NCBI GenBank assembly: GCA_944326115.1
Contig: CALVCQ010000002.1
Coordinates: forward strand, 1 to 64,000
Source of the DNA: Candidatus Gastranaerophilales bacterium
GTDB lineage: Bacteria; Cyanobacteriota; Vampirovibrionia; Gastranaerophilales; Gastranaerophilaceae
Direction of reading: 5' to 3'
Length of the DNA stretch: 64,000 bases
Each line of letters starts with the position of its first letter. Position 1 is the first letter of the stretch. The notes under the pieces were generated by a model, which made no database searches, had not been told where the DNA came from, and saw only the letters and a program-made list of their open reading frames with translations. Position numbers and translations under genes: made by a program. Below are positions 47,491 to 55,496 of this stretch, in pieces.

Positions 47491-48528
47491 TTATAAATTT
47501 CTGAATCTGAACCCAAAGCCGGAAGCTATTATACGACCACGATTTTTAATTTTTAACATAATGCTTCTGTTATATTCATCTGCAGTATTATTGAGACCGG
47601 CTTTCCCCGGATAAATAGTATATTTATGTTTGCATTCTTCATCAGTAATATTCGGCATAACAACATTCGCTCCGCTTTGCAAAGCTTTCAGCCTTCCGTC
47701 AGGATCAAGGGTCTCCATTGCCGTAGTTGCAGGTATATTTATATCCGGTAACAGCAGTCTTGTTAGAGCCATCACTTTTAAAGCCATTGTCAGTGTACCG
47801 CCGTCTTCTGTTTCGAGAGGAGTGTCAGGGGCAGGGATAAAAGGTCCGAGACCTATCATATCAGCATCAAGTTCTTTAAAAAACAGTATATCATGAGCCA
47901 GCGACTCTATGCTCTGTTCAGGCAAGCCGACAAGGCATCCGGTACCTGTTTCATAGCCGAGTTTTTTTAAATCTTTAAGACATCTTATCCTGTTTTCAAA
48001 AGACATATCAGGATGCATTTTTTGATACAAATTTTTATCAGTTGTTTCTATTCTCAAAAGATATCTGTCAGCACCGGCATCTTTGTATTCTTTATATTCT
48101 TCATAAGTTTTTTCACCGATACTTAGTGTGAGAGCAAAGCCCATATCTTTTATCTTTTTTATAATTGATACCATTTTTTCTTTTGAAAAAAAAGAGTCTT
48201 CTCCGGATTGAAGAACAATAGTCTTATATCCGTATTCTTTTGCCTTTTGTGCAAGCGCAAAGATTTTTTCTTCCGTCATTCTATATCTTTGTACGAGAGT
48301 ATTTTCTTTTCGAATCCCGCAGTATTTGCAGCTGCATTTACAGATGTTTGAAAATTCAATCAAACCTCTTAAATGAACTTCATTTCCGACATATTTTTCT
48401 CTTACCTCATCAGCAGCGGAAAACAAAAAATCGTTTATTGAATCATCCTTCAAAATATCGATAATTTGAGCTTCTGAAAGTACGTGAGAGTCTGTTGCGG
48501 TTATTATTAATTTTTTTAAATCAGTCAA
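47491..48528 (-). CDS. hydE: [FeFe]-hydrogenase maturase HydE
   Basis: HydE is a radical-SAM enzyme that, with HydF and HydG, builds the 2Fe subcluster of [FeFe] hydrogenase. The 345 residues contain the SAM-cluster motif in FSNICKCSCKYCGIR, followed by LQSGEDSFFSKEKM, RIETTDKNLYQKMHPDMSFE and GLGPFIPAPDTPL, all typical of HydE rather than BioB or PylB. IPATTAMETLDPDGR is also characteristic. The gene overlaps the end of mnmA by eight bases. HydF, HydG and the hydrogenase are not in the window. It implies hydrogen metabolism by fermentation. Confidence 0.92.
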   Translation of the reverse strand: MTDLKKLIITATDSHVLSEAQIIDILKDDSINDFLFSAADEVREKYVGNEVHLRGLIEFSNICKCSCKYCGIRKENTLVQRYRMTEEKIFALAQKAKEYGYKTIVLQSGEDSFFSKEKMVSIIKKIKDMGFALTLSIGEKTYEEYKEYKDAGADRYLLRIETTDKNLYQKMHPDMSFENRIRCLKDLKKLGYETGTGCLVGLPEQSIESLAHDILFFKELDADMIGLGPFIPAPDTPLETEDGGTLTMALKVMALTRLLLPDINIPATTAMETLDPDGRLKALQSGANVVMPNITDEECKHKYTIYPGKAGLNNTADEYNRSIMLKIKNRGRIIASGFGFRFRNL

Positions 48529-49582
48529 TCCAGCCTCCGCCTATAAGATGATTATCATTTACATCATAAAATACAGCAGCCTGACCTGAAGTAACAGAGG
48601 TAACCGGCATTTCAAATACAATTTTTCCAGTTTTGTTTTTATAATCCAAAGCAATTTGCGCTTTTTGCGCCTGCATATTATATCTTATTTTTACATTTGC
48701 GCTAAATTGAGACTTATCAAAAGGATACTGAAATTTTATATCATGTATAGTAAGTTCATTTTTTAGCAAATCTTCTTTTGTTCCGACATATACAATATTT
48801 TGCGGCGCATCGAGCTTTACTACATATAAAGGCTCTTCCCATGCAATGCCTATACCTTTCCTCTGACCTATTGTATATTGATAAAATCCGTCGTGAGTCC
48901 CGATTTTTTTATTGCTTTTTATGTATACAAAATCTCCTTTTTTATGTCCGAATTTTTCCGTAATATATTTTTTTGTTGTCATAGGTTTTGTTATAAAGCA
49001 AATATCCTGACTTTCTTTTGAAGACCTGGATGGCAAATTGTTTTCTAGCGCAATTTTTCTTATATCATCTTTTGTGTAATCGTTCAATGGAAACATTATC
49101 CTGTTAAGATGGGATTGATTCAGCTCAAACAAATAATACTGCTGGTCTTTTTGTAAATCTTTTGCCGGATACATTTTTTTAATCCCGTTGTCATTGATAA
49201 TTCTTGCATAATGTCCGGACGCAACATAATCACAGCCCAGATTATTAATTGCAAAATCAAAAAGCTGTCCCCATTTTATTGTTCTATTGCAGAGGATACA
49301 CGGGTTTGGAGTTTGTCCGTTTCTGTAAGAATTTTCAAAATAATCAATAACATCTTTTTTAAATTCTTTGCTTACATCAATAACGTAATGAGGTATAGAG
49401 AGTTTATCGGCAACTTTTTTTGCATTATTTACGATCTGTTCAAATTTTGCATCATCCACCATTTTTGCAGTAACAGCAACAACATCATAGCCCTGTTTTT
49501 TCAGTAAAAAGCAAGTTACACTGCTGTCCAGCCCGCCTGATAGGGCAACCGCTACTTTGATATTTTTGCTTTGTTTATCCAT
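48521..49582 (-). CDS. mnmA: tRNA-specific 2-thiouridylase
   Basis: MnmA makes the 2-thio group of U34 in tRNAs for Lys, Glu and Gln. The 353 residues have the PP-loop ALSGGLDSSVTCFLLKK, the first catalytic cysteine in TPNPCILCNRTIKWG and the second in ESQDICFI, plus VASGHYARI and YYLFELNQSHLNRIMFPLND. TIGQRKGIGI appears in the C-terminal part, and the protein ends with GGGWID. A TATAAT box ends six bases before the ATG with no room for a Shine-Dalgarno, so the mRNA may be leaderless. hydE overlaps its end. Confidence 0.95.
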   Translation of the reverse strand: MDKQSKNIKVAVALSGGLDSSVTCFLLKKQGYDVVAVTAKMVDDAKFEQIVNNAKKVADKLSIPHYVIDVSKEFKKDVIDYFENSYRNGQTPNPCILCNRTIKWGQLFDFAINNLGCDYVASGHYARIINDNGIKKMYPAKDLQKDQQYYLFELNQSHLNRIMFPLNDYTKDDIRKIALENNLPSRSSKESQDICFITKPMTTKKYITEKFGHKKGDFVYIKSNKKIGTHDGFYQYTIGQRKGIGIAWEEPLYVVKLDAPQNIVYVGTKEDLLKNELTIHDIKFQYPFDKSQFSANVKIRYNMQAQKAQIALDYKNKTGKIVFEMPVTSVTSGQAAVFYDVNDNHLIGGGWID

Positions 49583-49588
49583 ACAAAT

Positions 49589-49619
49589 ATTATAATCAAA
49601 AATTTTTTCATATAGTCAA
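49589..49619 (-). promoter_or_regulatory. Promoter of mnmA, possibly giving a leaderless mRNA
   Basis: On the minus strand TTGACT (49619-49614) and TATAAT (49594-49589) are 19 bases apart. The TATAAT ends six bases before the mnmA ATG, so the start site would fall at or next to the start codon. Confidence 0.5.
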
Positions 49620-49694
49620 ACGCTTTCTGTTAAGTTCGGATTTTTGACCCTTATAAATGAATTGTCTGCATTTCGTGCGAAGCGATGAAATTTC

Positions 49695-49813
49695 ATACAG
49701 TCAACTGACACAGATTATTTCTTGGATTCTCTTCACACTCGGAAGTTTCCAATCTTTATACAATCCGTACGCATCAGGATACCCTCGGGCACAAGCGGCG
49801 TCCCTCTCAGACA
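49695..49813 (+). repeat. Short, diverged relative of the 172-bp repeat (119 bp)
   Basis: Both ends match the 172-bp family: TTTCATACAGTCAACTGACA on the left against TTTCATATTGTCAACTGACT, and ACAAGCGGCGTCCCTCTCAG on the right against ACAAGCGAGGTCCCACTCAG, each then reaching ACA. The interior is shorter and diverged, with one similar patch (AAGTTTCCAATCTTTATACA). The end of the inverted gene cassette begins three bases further on. Confidence 0.65.
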
Positions 49814-49816
49814 TCT

Positions 49817-50132
49817 TTTACAACAAGCTGAAACCGATAACACAGTATGTTGAGAAAACTTAAAGCAAAAACAAGCAAAACCTTTGTGTATACTGCGGTT
49901 TTGCTTGTAATCAATTTTAAATTAAGAAAACTAAATTAATCTTAATCAGAATTCATATCCCATACCCTTGATACCTTCTTTGACTTTTTCTTTAAAAATA
50001 TCAATGAGCTTGTCAGAGTTAACGGTATATGAATTAAAATTAGAAGTGGAAGAATCCTGCCCGTCATCAAGATTGCCGAAAGTATAATCAGTAGCAGTAG
50101 CAGATTTATACCCGAGATTGAGGGTGTCTATA
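49817..50132 (-). pseudogene. Inverted, internally deleted copy of the 549-aa gene's 3' part
   Basis: Read on the minus strand, 50132-50042 matches 51088-51178 of the 549-aa gene. It then jumps to 52261 and matches through 52486, covering the last 31 codons, the stop, the terminator and 50 bases beyond. I see no mismatch. The jump falls at CTTCCACTTCT, which occurs at both 51168-51178 and 52251-52261, and removes 1083 bp (361 codons), keeping the frame. The copy has no start codon of its own. It could be dead, or a silent cassette that becomes expressed by inversion. Confidence 0.85.
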
Positions 50133-50142
50133 ATTTTCTTTA

Positions 50143-50345
50143 GATACTTTTCTTTCTTTTATTGTGACGAAAAGAAAGAAAAGTATCACAAAAGAAAGAA
50201 ACACACTTGTTCAAAAGAAACAGTAAAGTGTTTTATCAAAGATTTTGCATCCACAGGGGCTGTCAAAATCTTCTCAAAACACAACTGTTTCTAATCAAAG
50301 TTACAACAGGGGCGTGCCGCCCCCGTACCCCCTGCCTGCACTTTA
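50143..50345. repeat. Multi-hairpin intergenic repeat
   Basis: A perfect 18-bp stem (GATACTTTTCTTTCTTTT at 50143-50160 with 50170-50187, 9-base loop) is followed by a nested stem. In the nested stem, GTGTTTT and AAGATTTTG near 50228-50247 pair with CAAAATCTT and AAAACAC near 50264-50281. A GC-rich hairpin GGGGCG-TGC-CGCCCC follows at 50309-50323. I see no gene between 49583 and 50708. The texture is that of dispersed structured repeats seen in many bacteria. Confidence 0.5.
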
Positions 50346-50560
50346 AAAACTGTTATTATGAAGCGTCAGACAGTCCTTGCGGAAAGAGCGGGTGTGTTCA
50401 GAATCTTTTCGATTTGATAATTAATGACAAATTTGGTAAGCTCTTGAGCTCGAAATGCTCCTCGGGGTCACACTTATATAATTTAAAGTATAGACGTATA
50501 ATGCTCATCAAACTGTATTATAAAAATTTTTGTTTAGAAAACCTATATATATTAAAATTC

Positions 50561-50604
50561 CCGGCGAATCCGGTCGGATATTGCGACCGGATTCGCCGGT
50601 TTTT
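50561..50604 (+). terminator. Very strong intrinsic terminator
   Basis: A perfect 16-bp GC-rich stem (CCGGCGAATCCGGTCG, 7-base loop) is followed by TTTTT. It insulates the 549-aa gene from transcripts entering from the left. No gene is evident immediately before it. Confidence 0.9.
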
Positions 50605-50707
50605 ATTAATTTTTGTAACATTTAATTAACAAATTAAAAAATTCTCTAAAGTTGAGTTATAAAACTACCGATATAAAACATGCAGTAAAAAAAGAACAGG
50701 AGATAAC

Positions 50708-52357
50708 ATGGTTGAAGGTATTGGTGGAACAACTTATTCATTAAGCGGATTAAGTATTTATAATATTTATTATTCAGAGTATCAAAATTATGTGAAAAAC
50801 AATGATACAACGCTTTCTTTTGAATCTTATTTACGTATGAAAGGAAGACTGGAGTATTTCAATCAACAACTTGAAAATTATCTTGAAACCGGAAATGCAT
50901 ATCGTGGTGATGGTATTGACGGCAATACCATAAATGATGCCAGACATGTAGTAAACGGAAATAAAACAATATACCAGTCACCTGATGAAGAGACTTTCTA
51001 TGAATTTGACTTTGAAAAAGGAACATACCGGATTATCGAGGGCAACGAAGAAGTTGCACAGGCACTGGGATTTTCATCAGACACTGATATAGACACCCTC
51101 AATCTCGGGTATAAATCTGCTACTGCTACTGATTATACTTTCGGCAATCTTGATGACGGGCAGGATTCTTCCACTTCTTATCTTAATTCCGGTTACGGCA
51201 ATGTTGCTTATGTTAATCAGGAATTCGATATTCATTATATCCTCAATGCTTTATTAATGAATCCTAATGATCCTCAATATCAAATTGCCGAAGGCATTTT
51301 TAATGATTTAGTTGACAATCTCTACCAGTGGTGTCCTCAATCTGATATTGATGCTCTTGATGAGATTGCAGCTCAATACGGTACGGAATCTGCTGAATAT
51401 AAGGATAAGTTAAAGGAAGTTTTGCTTGCTAACCTTGATCAAGCTAACGAGTGGGTCGAAGATCATGCGCATGTTGAATTTGTTCAGGACTCTACTTTTA
51501 CACAGCCTTCTGACGATTCTTCTGATTCCTCTGATTCCGTCAATCCTGAGGATAAGGTTCCTGAGTATGATAGAGCTAATGCTGCTGCTAGTGCAGGTCT
51601 ATCAACTGAGTATGGTAGTAACGTAAAGGTAGAAACAGGAAAACACTGGGAAGATGACCACGAAATAGAAAATGCAATCGCTGATGCAAAAAGTCAGGCA
51701 GGTGGTTATTTAGACCGGCTCATAGCCGGTATGCAAGCAGAACTTGGTGAAAACTTTACGGAAACAATGCGGACATATTTGAATAAGGCTAAAATAGAAG
51801 TACTTAATAAATATAATTTTCAATATGATGAAGGTCGTAAATTCTTGTCCGGTTGTTATGCAACTGCATGGTTTCATGTTGGAGACTTGGCAAATATGTT
51901 TTATGATGAATTCGACACACTTTGCGCCAATGACGGTAAGTCTTCTGCCGAGGTAGAGGCTGAAAGAAAAGCGGAAGAAGAACGTAAAGCCAGAGAAAAA
52001 TCCGATTACCAGTCTCTCTACAACATGGACTTTAACTCTGCTGCCGATGACGCTGGAGTTCCTGATACCATCACGGTTGTTCCGACTGGTTCTAATCAGT
52101 ATGCACAAATTCAGGAGCGGGCTGAGCGTGACATCCTGGATCCTTTAAAATCAAAAATCAAGTCTCAATATCCGAATATTACGGAAGAAGATCTTGATTA
52201 CATTCTTGATTGGGCTGCGGATGAAGCTCTCTCCAATCCGGACAAATGGGCTTCCACTTCTAATTTTAATTCATATACCGTTAACTCTGACAAGCTCATT
52301 GATATTTTTAAAGAAAAAGTCAAAGAAGGTATCAAGGGTATGGGATATGAATTCTGA
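50708..52357 (+). CDS. Large acidic protein of unknown function
   Basis: The 549-residue protein starts at an ATG with an AGGAGAT ribosome site. It has no signal peptide or membrane span. The sequence is strongly acidic, with Asp/Ser-rich linkers (SDDSSDSSDSVNPEDK near 270), a charged helix (EVEAERKAEEERKAREKSD near 420) and a C-terminal DKLIDIFKEKVKEGIKGMGY. Only three cysteines occur, and no known domain is recognised. Part of the gene (from codon 127) is repeated in inverted orientation upstream with a 361-codon in-frame deletion. Inversion across the shared 91 bp would replace the long C-terminal half by the short tail, giving a protein of about 188 residues. Confidence 0.7.
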   Translation: MVEGIGGTTYSLSGLSIYNIYYSEYQNYVKNNDTTLSFESYLRMKGRLEYFNQQLENYLETGNAYRGDGIDGNTINDARHVVNGNKTIYQSPDEETFYEFDFEKGTYRIIEGNEEVAQALGFSSDTDIDTLNLGYKSATATDYTFGNLDDGQDSSTSYLNSGYGNVAYVNQEFDIHYILNALLMNPNDPQYQIAEGIFNDLVDNLYQWCPQSDIDALDEIAAQYGTESAEYKDKLKEVLLANLDQANEWVEDHAHVEFVQDSTFTQPSDDSSDSSDSVNPEDKVPEYDRANAAASAGLSTEYGSNVKVETGKHWEDDHEIENAIADAKSQAGGYLDRLIAGMQAELGENFTETMRTYLNKAKIEVLNKYNFQYDEGRKFLSGCYATAWFHVGDLANMFYDEFDTLCANDGKSSAEVEAERKAEEERKAREKSDYQSLYNMDFNSAADDAGVPDTITVVPTGSNQYAQIQERAERDILDPLKSKIKSQYPNITEEDLDYILDWAADEALSNPDKWASTSNFNSYTVNSDKLIDIFKEKVKEGIKGMGYEF

Positions 52358-52395
52358 TTAAGATTAATTTAGTTTTCTTAATTTAAAATTGATTA

Positions 52396-52436
52396 CAAGC
52401 AAAACCGCAGTATACACAAAGGTTTTGCTTGTTTTT
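52396..52436 (+). terminator. Terminator of the 549-aa gene
   Basis: CAAGCAAAACC and GGTTTTGCTTG make an 11-bp stem with a 14-base loop, followed by TTTTT. An inverted copy of the same terminator is at 49867-49907. Confidence 0.85.
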
Positions 52437-52496
52437 GCTTTAAGTTTTCTCAACATACTGTGTTATCGGTTTCAGCTTGTTGTAAATAGTAAAAGA

Positions 52497-53183
52497 TTAC
52501 CATTGAATAACAACCATTCCCGAATGTCCGCTCTGTGATTTTGCACTGGAATCAGAAGAATGTATGTTTACCTGCCCGCCAGCACCTTTTTTGGTTGATT
52601 TTGGAATATCATACAAATAATGATATCTGTCAGGTATATGATAATCAGCTAAAACCGGCTTGTGCCCTGTCGGAGTCATTCTTGTGGACTTAGACCCCCC
52701 TAAGGCAATAATATTGATATCCTTAATTACCGTTGAATAACCGTCCTGCGCATCTATAAATGTTCCATCCTGTGCAACATAAGTTCCATGTCCGCCTTTA
52801 CCAATTTTTATTGTTATAACAGGAGAATTAATATATTTATATTTTGAAACAACCTGTCCGGGTTTTCCGCTTTCATACGGAGTTGCACCGCCGCCGCCTC
52901 CTATTGCAAAGACAAAAAATCCTGCATTTATTTTTGGTTTAGAAAATATACAGCAGTTACTTACGGTAGTTTTTACAAGATGTTTTTCACCGTTTTTTAT
53001 CCTGTACAAATTTCCGACGTGCTTACCGTCTTTATCAAGTGTACAAGTATATTGCCCCCTTGCATATTTTTTTGCAAGTGTAATATATTTCACCATTATT
53101 ACAGGTTTTATTACAACGAGAAATAATGCAATAAGCAGAATAATTATAAATATAACTGCAAAAAACTTTTGAAGACCTGACAT
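52497..53183 (-). CDS. Membrane-anchored glycine-rich protein
   Basis: The 228-residue protein has one N-terminal membrane span (about 6-30, FFAVIFIIILLIALFLVVIK) and a probable outer domain. The glycine-rich motifs FAIGGGGGATP, IKIGKGGHGTYVAQDG and a final GHSGMVVIQW recall the glycine-rich domain found in some phage tail and surface proteins. A short N-terminal helix before a beta-rich body also recalls pseudopilins, but there is no prepilin cleavage site. Cys residues in CTLD and SNCCIF may form disulfides. Function unknown. It converges on the 549-aa gene. Confidence 0.6.
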   Translation of the reverse strand: MSGLQKFFAVIFIIILLIALFLVVIKPVIMVKYITLAKKYARGQYTCTLDKDGKHVGNLYRIKNGEKHLVKTTVSNCCIFSKPKINAGFFVFAIGGGGGATPYESGKPGQVVSKYKYINSPVITIKIGKGGHGTYVAQDGTFIDAQDGYSTVIKDINIIALGGSKSTRMTPTGHKPVLADYHIPDRYHYLYDIPKSTKKGAGGQVNIHSSDSSAKSQSGHSGMVVIQW

Positions 53184-53232
53184 AATTTATCCCGTAAAAT
53201 TTTTATTTTATTCTAATCTTTTTAACAGTCAA

Positions 53233-53262
53233 TTGCAACAGAATTTGAAAACCTGTTATAAT
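53233..53262 (+). promoter_or_regulatory. Promoter upstream of ppiC
   Basis: TTGCAA (53233-53238) and TATAAT (53257-53262) are 18 bases apart, 30 bases before the ppiC start codon. The transcript could also extend into the structured RNA that follows ppiC. Confidence 0.55.
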
Positions 53263-53292
53263 TTAGCGGTAAACATAAAAAAGGAACACATC

Positions 53293-53574
53293 ATGACAAC
53301 AGAAGTAAGAGCAAGCCATTTGCTTGTTAAAACAGAAGAAGAAGCAAAAAAACTCAGAGAAGAAATACTGAACGGCAAAAAATTTGAAGATGTTGCCGCA
53401 GAAGTTTCCCTTTGCCCGTCAGGCGCAAACGGCGGGGATTTAGGCTTCTTCGGTAAAGGCGTTATGGTTAAAGAGTTTGAAGATGCAGCTTTTTCCATGA
53501 ATGTAGGCGATTTGTCAGAACCGATTCAGACACAGTTTGGCTGGCATTTGTTATATTTGACGGATAAAAAATAA
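53293..53574 (+). CDS. ppiC: Parvulin-type peptidyl-prolyl isomerase
   Basis: Parvulins speed cis-trans isomerisation of prolyl bonds during folding. The 93-residue protein is a single rotamase domain without signal peptide, so it is cytosolic like E. coli PpiC. It shows RASHLLVKTEEEAKKLREEI, LCPSGANGGDLGFFGKGVMV, FEDAAFSMNVGDLSEPIQTQ and FGWHLLYL, including the conserved His pair and Cys of the active site. The ATG at 53293 has an AAGGAAC ribosome site; an upstream TTG would add 20 unconserved residues. Confidence 0.93.
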   Translation: MTTEVRASHLLVKTEEEAKKLREEILNGKKFEDVAAEVSLCPSGANGGDLGFFGKGVMVKEFEDAAFSMNVGDLSEPIQTQFGWHLLYLTDKK

Positions 53575-53592
53575 AATTATATTTAAACTTTT

Positions 53593-53812
53593 AAATACAT
53601 AGTTAAAAAAGAAAACTTTTTGCGCAATGACTTACAAAAACGGCTTGAACAATAATTAGTTCCATCTGTCCGAGGCATTGGAAATTATTTTACTGGTTGT
53701 GTATGTCGGCTTTAAATTTACGTACAAATTAAAATGCCGGGTTATGGAACTCCGGTGAAAACCTGTTTTTGTAGGAATGAAGCATCAAGTTTGACTTTTT
53801 AACTATGTATTT
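53593..53812 (+). ncRNA. Rod-like structured RNA, candidate 6S RNA
   Basis: Five helices nest in order over 220 bases: AAATACATAGTTAAAAA with TTTTTAACTATGTATTT (53593-53609/53796-53812, perfect), CTTACAAAAAC with GTTTTTGTAGG (53631-53641/53765-53775), GTTCCAT with ATGGAAC (53659-53665/53744-53750), GGCATT with AATGCC (53674-53679/53733-53738) and TGTATGT with ACGTACA (53700-53706/53720-53726). A large internal loop (17 and 14 bases) lies between the second and third helices, as the central bubble does in 6S RNA, which binds RNA polymerase. The strand follows the neighbouring genes; the fold alone would allow either strand. It lies between ppiC and the M24 peptidase gene. Confidence 0.55.
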
Positions 53813-53858
53813 GAAATTAGAAGTTTCATTAAATTTATTCATAAGGCTTTGTATAAAT

Positions 53859-55496
53859 ATGATTAAAAAACTAAGAAAATATTTAGAAGAAAACAAACTG
53901 GATTATCTTCTCATCAATACAACCGATGAATTTCTGGTTGAATACAATGAACTCTGCAACTGCGCAAGATACTTTGTAACAGGCTTTTCGGGTTCAACAG
54001 GAGATGTGCTTCTGTCAAAAGAAAATGTCCGGCAATTCGTGGACGGAAGATATCACGAACAGGCAGACGAAGAGGTTGACCATAAAACAACAGAAGTTGT
54101 TAAACTGCAGCTAGGTCAGATATATTCAACTGAACTTGCTGCCAGAATAAAAGACAACAGCTCAATTGGTGTTGTCGCAAAAAAAATCTCTCTAAATTTT
54201 TATAAAATATTAAAATCAAAGCTTGATAAAAAAAGATGCAATTTAAAGGCTCTTGATATTGACCCTGTTTCATTGTTTGCTGACCTGAAACCGAGTGACA
54301 ACGGCGAAACAGTAAAACAAATTGATATTTCTATATCAGGAATAAGCGCTGATGAAAAGTTTAAAAAGATAGCAAAAAAACTGAAACAAGATGAAGTGTA
54401 CCTTGATACCAATCTTGAAAATATTGCATATTTAACCAATTGCAGACAATACAAAACACCTTTTTCTTCAACATATAAAGCAAAAACGGTTATTACAAAA
54501 AATGGTGCATTAATATTCAGTAACGAAAAATTTGATACAAATATCGGTGATAGTTTCAAAATTCTGCCGTTGAATGATTTTGACAAATCAATAAAAAATT
54601 TTAAAACAATACTTTTTAACCCCGAAAGCATAAACTATTATGACTTTAAACTTATAAAGCCAAAAGCGAAAGAATCACCAAAAGACTATTTAAAAGAGAT
54701 GAAAGCAATTAAAAATGCTGCGGAAATAAAACATTTTAAAAACAATTATAAACGGACGGATAACGTAGTCAACAAAGCGTATGAGCTGATACAAACAAGA
54801 AACAGTCTGTCAGAACTGGAGCTTTCTGATGCAGTGGAAAAAGAATACATTAAACAAGGCGCTAAACAGCTGAGTTTTAAAACTATTCTTGCTGCAGGTG
54901 CGAACTCGTCCGTAATTCATTATTCACATCCGTCAAAAGAGGTCAAAATAAAAAACGGCGATTTTGTACTGCTGGATTGCGGCGGACATTTTGAAGGCGG
55001 TTATTCTACAGACATTACAAGAACATTTGTAAAAGGCAGCCCGACGGATTTACAAAAAAAGGTTTATACAACTGTTTTAAAAATGTTTTTAAATGCTTAT
55101 CACTATGAAATAACGCCAAGAACAACAGGGTATACCTTAGACTGCATTGCCAGAAAAATCCATAAACAATCAGGTTTGGATGATTTTAATTTTAACCATG
55201 GGCTCGGGCATGGTGTGGGAATAAATGTACACGAAAATCCGCCGTCTATCTCCTGCGGATTATCCGGAAAACGAATACTTAAAGAAAATATGGTGTTTAC
55301 AATAGAACCCGGACTTTATAAAGCAGGCTTCGGCGGTGTGAGACTGGAAAATTCAGTATATTTAACAAAAGTAAACGGCAAACTAAAAATACAGTCGCTG
55401 TCTTCTGTTCCGTTTCAGGAGGAGGCTATTGACTACAGTCTCTTAAATAAACAGGAAAAACAGTGGCTCAAAGATTGGCAGGCGGGGAAATGTTAG
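53859..55496 (+). CDS. pepP: Xaa-Pro aminopeptidase (M24B family)
   Basis: This metallopeptidase removes N-terminal residues before proline. The 545 residues start at MIKKLRKYLEENKLDYLLIN; an upstream in-frame TTG would read into the structured RNA and is rejected. Two creatinase-type N domains (about 1-300) precede the pita-bread catalytic domain. The dimetal ligands are visible: two Asp in LLDCGGHFEGGYSTDITRTF, His in NHGLGHGVGINVHENP, Glu in MVFTIEPGLY and Glu in GGVRLENSVYL. The length fits the longer aminopeptidase P type. Its last seven bases overlap the following methyltransferase gene. Confidence 0.93.
   Translation: MIKKLRKYLEENKLDYLLINTTDEFLVEYNELCNCARYFVTGFSGSTGDVLLSKENVRQFVDGRYHEQADEEVDHKTTEVVKLQLGQIYSTELAARIKDNSSIGVVAKKISLNFYKILKSKLDKKRCNLKALDIDPVSLFADLKPSDNGETVKQIDISISGISADEKFKKIAKKLKQDEVYLDTNLENIAYLTNCRQYKTPFSSTYKAKTVITKNGALIFSNEKFDTNIGDSFKILPLNDFDKSIKNFKTILFNPESINYYDFKLIKPKAKESPKDYLKEMKAIKNAAEIKHFKNNYKRTDNVVNKAYELIQTRNSLSELELSDAVEKEYIKQGAKQLSFKTILAAGANSSVIHYSHPSKEVKIKNGDFVLLDCGGHFEGGYSTDITRTFVKGSPTDLQKKVYTTVLKMFLNAYHYEITPRTTGYTLDCIARKIHKQSGLDDFNFNHGLGHGVGINVHENPPSISCGLSGKRILKENMVFTIEPGLYKAGFGGVRLENSVYLTKVNGKLKIQSLSSVPFQEEAIDYSLLNKQEKQWLKDWQAGKC

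Noticed and set aside
49657-49863. 68-codon frame over the short repeat variant
   Set aside because: Its middle is the repeat and its end is the inverted gene cassette read on the wrong strand.
50207-50629. 140-codon frame in the hairpin-rich region before the 549-aa gene
   Set aside because: It runs through hairpins and a terminator, has erratic composition and no ribosome site; the region looks like structured repeat DNA.
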